Part shown: positions 60,467 through 64,000 of the stretch, in pieces
Layout: each line of letters opens with the position of its first letter
Position numbering within the stretch: the stretch's first letter is position 1
Assembly (NCBI RefSeq): GCF_014897315.1
Contig: NZ_JABUYL010000009.1
Coordinates: 62,001 to 126,000 of the forward strand
Reading direction: 5' to 3'
Length of the DNA: 64,000 bases
Source of the DNA: Proteus sp. FME41
GTDB taxonomy: Bacteria > Pseudomonadota > Gammaproteobacteria > Enterobacterales > Enterobacteriaceae
Translations under genes and position numbers: made by a program
The notes under the pieces: generated by a model
What the model was told of the DNA's origin: nothing
Seen by the model: only the letters and a program-made list of their open reading frames with translations
Databases searched by the model: none

Positions 60467-63424
60467 ATGAGTGAATTGACTCATGATGGTGTAGAGCGCC
60501 AACCGCTCCACTTATTTACAGAAAATGCCTATCTCAACTATTCCATGTACGTCATTATGGATCGCGCATTGCCTTTTATCGGCGATGGGCTAAAACCTGT
60601 ACAACGTCGTATTGTTTATGCGATGTCAGAGCTGGGCTTAAGTAATAACGCAAAATTTAAAAAATCAGCCCGTACTGTCGGTGACGTGTTAGGTAAATAT
60701 CACCCCCATGGTGATAGTGCTTGTTATGAAGCGATGGTGCTGATGGCTCAACCTTTCTCTTATCGTTATCCGTTGATTGACGGGCAAGGTAACTGGGGGG
60801 CACCTGATGATCCAAAATCTTTCGCTGCGATGCGTTATACCGAATCACGTCTTTCTAAATATTCACAAATATTATTAAGTGAGTTAGGGCATGGTACGGT
60901 TGATTGGATCCCTAACTTTGACGGCACAATGCAAGAGCCGAAAATGTTACCTGCGCGTTTGCCTAATATTGTTCTTAATGGCACAACGGGCATTGCAGTT
61001 GGGATGGCAACAGATATTCCGCCCCATAATGCGCGCGAAATAGGGCAAGCCTTAGTCATGCTTTTAGATAATCCTGATGCGGGGTTATCTGATGTAATGC
61101 AATATGTCCAAGGCCCAGATTATCCGACTGAAGCCGAAATTATTACGGCTCAAGAGGATATCAAAAAGATTTATAAAACAGGACGTGGCTCTGTCCGAAT
61201 GAGGGCCGTTTGGCAAAAAGAAGAGGGATGTGCGGTTATTACTGCGTTGCCTCATCAAGTTTCGGGTGCCAAAGTATTAGAGCAAATTGCGGCATTAATG
61301 CGCGCTAAAAAACTGCCATTAGTGGAAGATTTACGTGATGAATCCAATCATGAAAATCCCACAAGACTTGTGATTGTTCCTCGTAGTAATCGTGTCGATT
61401 TAGAACAAGTGATGTATTACTTGTTTGTGAATACTGATTTAGAGAAAAGTTATCGCGTTAACCTAAATATGATTGGGTTAGATAACCGTCCTGCGGTAAA
61501 AGGGTTGTTGACGATTTTAAATGAGTGGTTAGTGTATCGTCGTCAAACCGTGACAAATCGTTTAAATCATCGCTTAGAAAAAGTATTACGTCGCTTAGAA
61601 ATTCTCAAAGGTTTATTAATTGCTTATCTTAATATTGATGAAGTGATTGACATTATTCGTCATGAAGATGAGCCGAAAGCAGAATTAATGCGTCGCTTTG
61701 AGTTATCTGAGATCCAAGCTGAAGCTATTTTAGAGTTACGTTTACGCCAATTAGCCAAGCTTGAAGAGATAAAACTTAAAGGTGAAAGTGATGAGCTTGA
61801 AAAAGAGCGTATTTCTCTTGAAAAATTACTGAGTTCACCAAAGCATTTAAATAAATTACTCAGAAAAGAGATTGAAGCTGATGCGAAAGAATTTGGTGAC
61901 GACCGACGTTCGCCTATTCGTCCTCAAGAAGAGGCCAAAGTCGTTAATGAATTAGATATGTTGCCATCAGAGCCGGTGACTATCGTGCTTTCTGAAATGG
62001 GTTGGGTGCGTAATGCGAAAGGACATGATATTGATCCTAGCGCAATGAGTTATCGTGCTGGAGATAGCTATCACAGTGCTATACGAGGCATGAGTAATCA
62101 ACCCGTCCTCTTCCTCGATTCAACAGGGAGAAGCTATACTTTAAGTCCAAATGATATGCCTTCAGGGCGGAGTCAAGGCGAGCCATTAACAGGGAAATTA
62201 ACTTTCCCACCTGATGCTAGCGTGAAATATATGTTAGCAGGCAACGCAGGACAAGAATACCTACTGGCAACGAAAGAAGGTTACGGGTCTGTTCTCTCTT
62301 ATGATGAAATGGAAACGAAGAATAAAACGGGTAAAGGACTGCTGACAGTATCTGAAGAGACTGAATTATTCGCACCATTCTTAGTTGATCCACAGAAAAA
62401 AAATGATCAGCATTGGCTTATTATTATCACTGATAAAACACGTATTTTAGCCATTTCAGCAGAACAACTGAATGAAATGAACAAAAAAGGGCGTGGTACT
62501 CGTCTTGTTGCGTTAGGAAAAGAGCAAGGTGATGTGATTGAACAAATACTGTTAGCACCTAAAAATGAGGCCTTAATTTTTACAGTTGATGGTCAGCATG
62601 AAGTGCTTAAAGCTGAAGAAATTAGCTATTTTAGCGGTAATGCAGGTGATGAGCCTATTCCGTTAAAACATCTGCATCCTGAAGCCGTCACGGTGATTAT
62701 GTCTGAAAAAGGGCTGATTCGTTGCCAAAAAGGACATAATATCGATGCTCAAGCTGTTGGTTTTAAAGCAGGAGACGATTATTTTGATGCTGTTGAAGGT
62801 ATGAGTAATCAGCCTGTGCATTTGATAGACACTACGGGGCAAAGTTATACCGTTGATGTTGATGCATTACCGTCGGGTCGTAGTAAAGGTGATGCGCTGA
62901 CTGAACGATTAAAAGTTCAAAAAGGTGCACAATTACGCCATGTGGTTATGGGAGAATGCACAGATAAGATCTTAATGGCATCTGATGCAGGTTATGGGTT
63001 TATTTGTCAGGTTGATGATTTAACCTCTAAGAATAAAGCAGGAAAATCACTACTCACATTGCCTGAAAATGCATTACCATTACCGCCACAACGTTTGAAT
63101 AATGAGCTGAGTGACCTCATCATGATCATTACTCAAGGCGGTAGAATGCTAATTTTTGAAGCATCTGAATTACCCACTATGGTGAAAGGAAAAGGAAATC
63201 AGATGGTTTCTATTCCAGCGTCACAAGCAGCAAGTGGTGAAGATAAAGTCGTTTGGTTACGTGTATTACCTGAAAATGCCTCAGTCACGCTGCATTTTGG
63301 TAAACGTAAACTGACGTTGTCGGCGACTGAGCTGACTAGCTTCAAAGCAAAACGAGGACGCAGAGGGACTTCTTTACCTCGTGGTGCTCAAACAATTGAT
63401 AAAATTGATATTGAATCAAATTAA
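60467..63424 (+). CDS. parC: DNA topoisomerase IV subunit A, ParC, with duplicated C-terminal domain
   Basis: 985 residues; E. coli ParC has about 752. The N-terminal breakage-reunion part (1 to about 495) is ordinary, with catalytic Tyr124 in AMRYTESR and wild-type Ser84 and Glu88 in HGDSACYE, the quinolone positions. The C-terminal beta-pinwheel occurs twice in tandem, at 502-738 and 739-985. Both start E-x-V-T-[IV]-[VI]-[LM]-S-E and both hold GMSNQPV and LPSGRS/MPSGRS-like blades. The copies are well diverged, so this is not a recent or assembly duplication. No frameshift or internal stop is present. Copy one ends [11 protein letters not shown], where copy two has [10 protein letters not shown]. 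Confidence 0.96.
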   Translation: MSELTHDGVERQPLHLFTENAYLNYSMYVIMDRALPFIGDGLKPVQRRIVYAMSELGLSNNAKFKKSARTVGDVLGKYHPHGDSACYEAMVLMAQPFSYRYPLIDGQGNWGAPDDPKSFAAMRYTESRLSKYSQILLSELGHGTVDWIPNFDGTMQEPKMLPARLPNIVLNGTTGIAVGMATDIPPHNAREIGQALVMLLDNPDAGLSDVMQYVQGPDYPTEAEIITAQEDIKKIYKTGRGSVRMRAVWQKEEGCAVITALPHQVSGAKVLEQIAALMRAKKLPLVEDLRDESNHENPTRLVIVPRSNRVDLEQVMYYLFVNTDLEKSYRVNLNMIGLDNRPAVKGLLTILNEWLVYRRQTVTNRLNHRLEKVLRRLEILKGLLIAYLNIDEVIDIIRHEDEPKAELMRRFELSEIQAEAILELRLRQLAKLEEIKLKGESDELEKERISLEKLLSSPKHLNKLLRKEIEADAKEFGDDRRSPIRPQEEAKVVNELDMLPSEPVTIVLSEMGWVRNAKGHDIDPSAMSYRAGDSYHSAIRGMSNQPVLFLDSTGRSYTLSPNDMPSGRSQGEPLTGKLTFPPDASVKYMLAGNAGQEYLLATKEGYGSVLSYDEMETKNKTGKGLLTVSEETELFAPFLVDPQKKNDQHWLIIITDKTRILAISAEQLNEMNKKGRGTRLVALGKEQGDVIEQILLAPKNEALIFTVDGQHEVLKAEEISYFSGNAGDEPIPLKHLHPEAVTVIMSEKGLIRCQKGHNIDAQAVGFKAGDDYFDAVEGMSNQPVHLIDTTGQSYTVDVDALPSGRSKGDALTERLKVQKGAQLRHVVMGECTDKILMASDAGYGFICQVDDLTSKNKAGKSLLTLPENALPLPPQRLNNELSDLIMIITQGGRMLIFEASELPTMVKGKGNQMVSIPASQAASGEDKVVWLRVLPENASVTLHFGKRKLTLSATELTSFKAKRGRRGTSLPRGAQTIDKIDIESN
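61970..63424 (+). repeat. Tandem duplication of the ParC pinwheel domain
   Basis: Copy one runs 61970-62680 and copy two 62681-63424, offset by 711 bp (237 codons) in the same frame. Matching blocks: [18 protein letters not shown] with [36 protein letters not shown] with [18 protein letters not shown], and [14 protein letters not shown] with [14 protein letters not shown]. Confidence 0.93.
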
Positions 63425-63488
63425 ACTTAATACTTAATTTATATTTAGTGGGTCGATAGGCCCACTTCTATTTAGGACGCTAAAACTT

Positions 63489-64000
63489 ATGTTAGCTATT
63501 ATCCGAGGCATCATTGTCATTCTTTATACCATTCTTGTGGTGACGTTTGGGATGATTTATTGCATGTTTTCACCAAGAAACCCAAAACATGTCATGACGT
63601 ACGGACGCTTATTCGGCAAATTATCTCATGTATTTGGTATCAAGTTAGTTGAGCGATTTCCCAAAGAAACAAAAAGTTATGGTCCTAGTGTCTATATTGC
63701 TAATCATCAAAATAATTTTGATATGGTTACCATGTCGAATGCAGTTCAGCCAAACACGGTTACGGTAGGTAAAAAAAGCCTTATTTTTATTCCTTTTTTT
63801 GGTTTGCTTTATTGGATAACGGGCAATATCTTAATTGATAGAGGAAACCGTTCTAAAGCACATGGCACTATTTCTCAGGTTGCTGATCAAATTAAATCAA
63901 AGAAAATTTCAGTGTGGATGTTCCCTGAGGGAACACGTAGCCGTGGTCGCGGTCTTTTGCCTTTTAAAACAGGGGCTTTTCATGCCGCAATCCAAGCAGG
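63489..64000 (+). CDS. plsC: 1-acyl-sn-glycerol-3-phosphate acyltransferase PlsC (3' end outside window)
   Basis: 170 residues before the window ends. N-terminal membrane segment (LAIIRGIIVILYTILVV), then acyltransferase motif NHQNNFD (H-x4-D) and FPEGTRSRGRG. Makes phosphatidic acid from lysophosphatidic acid. It follows parC by 64 bp, in the order known from E. coli. Start ATG at 63489 has AGGACG upstream. Confidence 0.95.
   Translation, partial: MLAIIRGIIVILYTILVVTFGMIYCMFSPRNPKHVMTYGRLFGKLSHVFGIKLVERFPKETKSYGPSVYIANHQNNFDMVTMSNAVQPNTVTVGKKSLIFIPFFGLLYWITGNILIDRGNRSKAHGTISQVADQIKSKKISVWMFPEGTRSRGRGLLPFKTGAFHAAIQA

Noticed and set aside
60716-60730. Quinolone resistance changes in ParC
   Set aside because: Ser84 and Glu88 (Ser80 and Glu84 in E. 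coli numbering) are the wild-type residues.
60467-63424. ParC length caused by assembly error or read-through of a stop
   Set aside because: The two C-terminal copies differ at many codons and the frame is continuous, so neither collapse error nor read-through explains it.
63448-63467. Hairpin AGTGGG/CCCACT between parC and plsC as a terminator
   Set aside because: No U tract follows, and parC-plsC spacing is short; too weak to call.

Overview
The window is an AT-rich enterobacterial chromosome segment, most likely from Proteus (Morganellaceae). The right half keeps the E. coli-like order around rpoD, dnaG, rpsU, tsaD, plsY, folB, cca, ygiM, ygiF, glnE, hldE, ubiK, ribB, ygiD, ygiC, ygiB, tolC, nudF, cpdA, yqiA, parE, parC and plsC. 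The left half carries a chromosomal ter locus and a chaperone-usher fimbrial operon with an MrpJ-like regulator next to it. I cannot separate P. mirabilis from its sister species by reading alone.

Positions 1-3273: a partial SPFH/band 7 gene is divergent from an NrtR-type Nudix regulator whose Nudix box looks catalytically dead. Three GTGTC-N5-GACA operator-like sites lie between them. An Aes-type esterase and a small TonB-C-domain lipoprotein follow.

Positions 3280-20641: a large Ter stress-response locus in four blocks. (1) A leftward signalling block has three TerY-type vWA proteins, a TerX protein, a PP2C phosphatase and a protein kinase. (2) terW encodes a regulator. (3) A leftward five-gene biosynthetic operon (ATP-grasp, two phosphoribosyltransferase-like proteins, HAD phosphatase, HpcH/CitE-like lyase) has been proposed in comparative genomics to make a nucleoside-like metabolite. 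(4) terZABCDE runs rightward. A 13-bp palindrome, ATCATRATATGAT, lies at both divergent promoters in the middle. A 12/13 copy lies upstream of the signalling block. These are candidate TerW sites.

Positions 20666-30094: a HAD phosphatase, then a leftward fimbrial operon (pilin, chaperone, usher, tip adhesin) with a small XRE regulator upstream. An AT-rich gap of about 1.1 kb and a methyl-accepting chemotaxis protein follow.

Positions 30202-44746: the macromolecular synthesis operon rpsU-dnaG-rpoD with an internal attenuator, tRNA-Ile(CAU), then housekeeping genes. uppP, which sits between folB and cca in E. coli, is absent here.

Positions 44806-54494: an alpha-glucoside PTS and 6-phospho-alpha-glucosidase pair with a GntR regulator, ubiK, FMN-riboswitch-controlled ribB, ygiD, a ccdAB toxin-antitoxin pair inserted beside ygiC, then ygiCB.

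Positions 54524-64000: tolC, nudF, cpdA (probable TTG start), yqiA, the topoisomerase IV genes parE and parC, and the start of plsC. ParC is the most striking protein in the window. It has 985 residues, against about 752 in E. coli, because its whole C-terminal beta-pinwheel domain is present twice in tandem, as two diverged copies.
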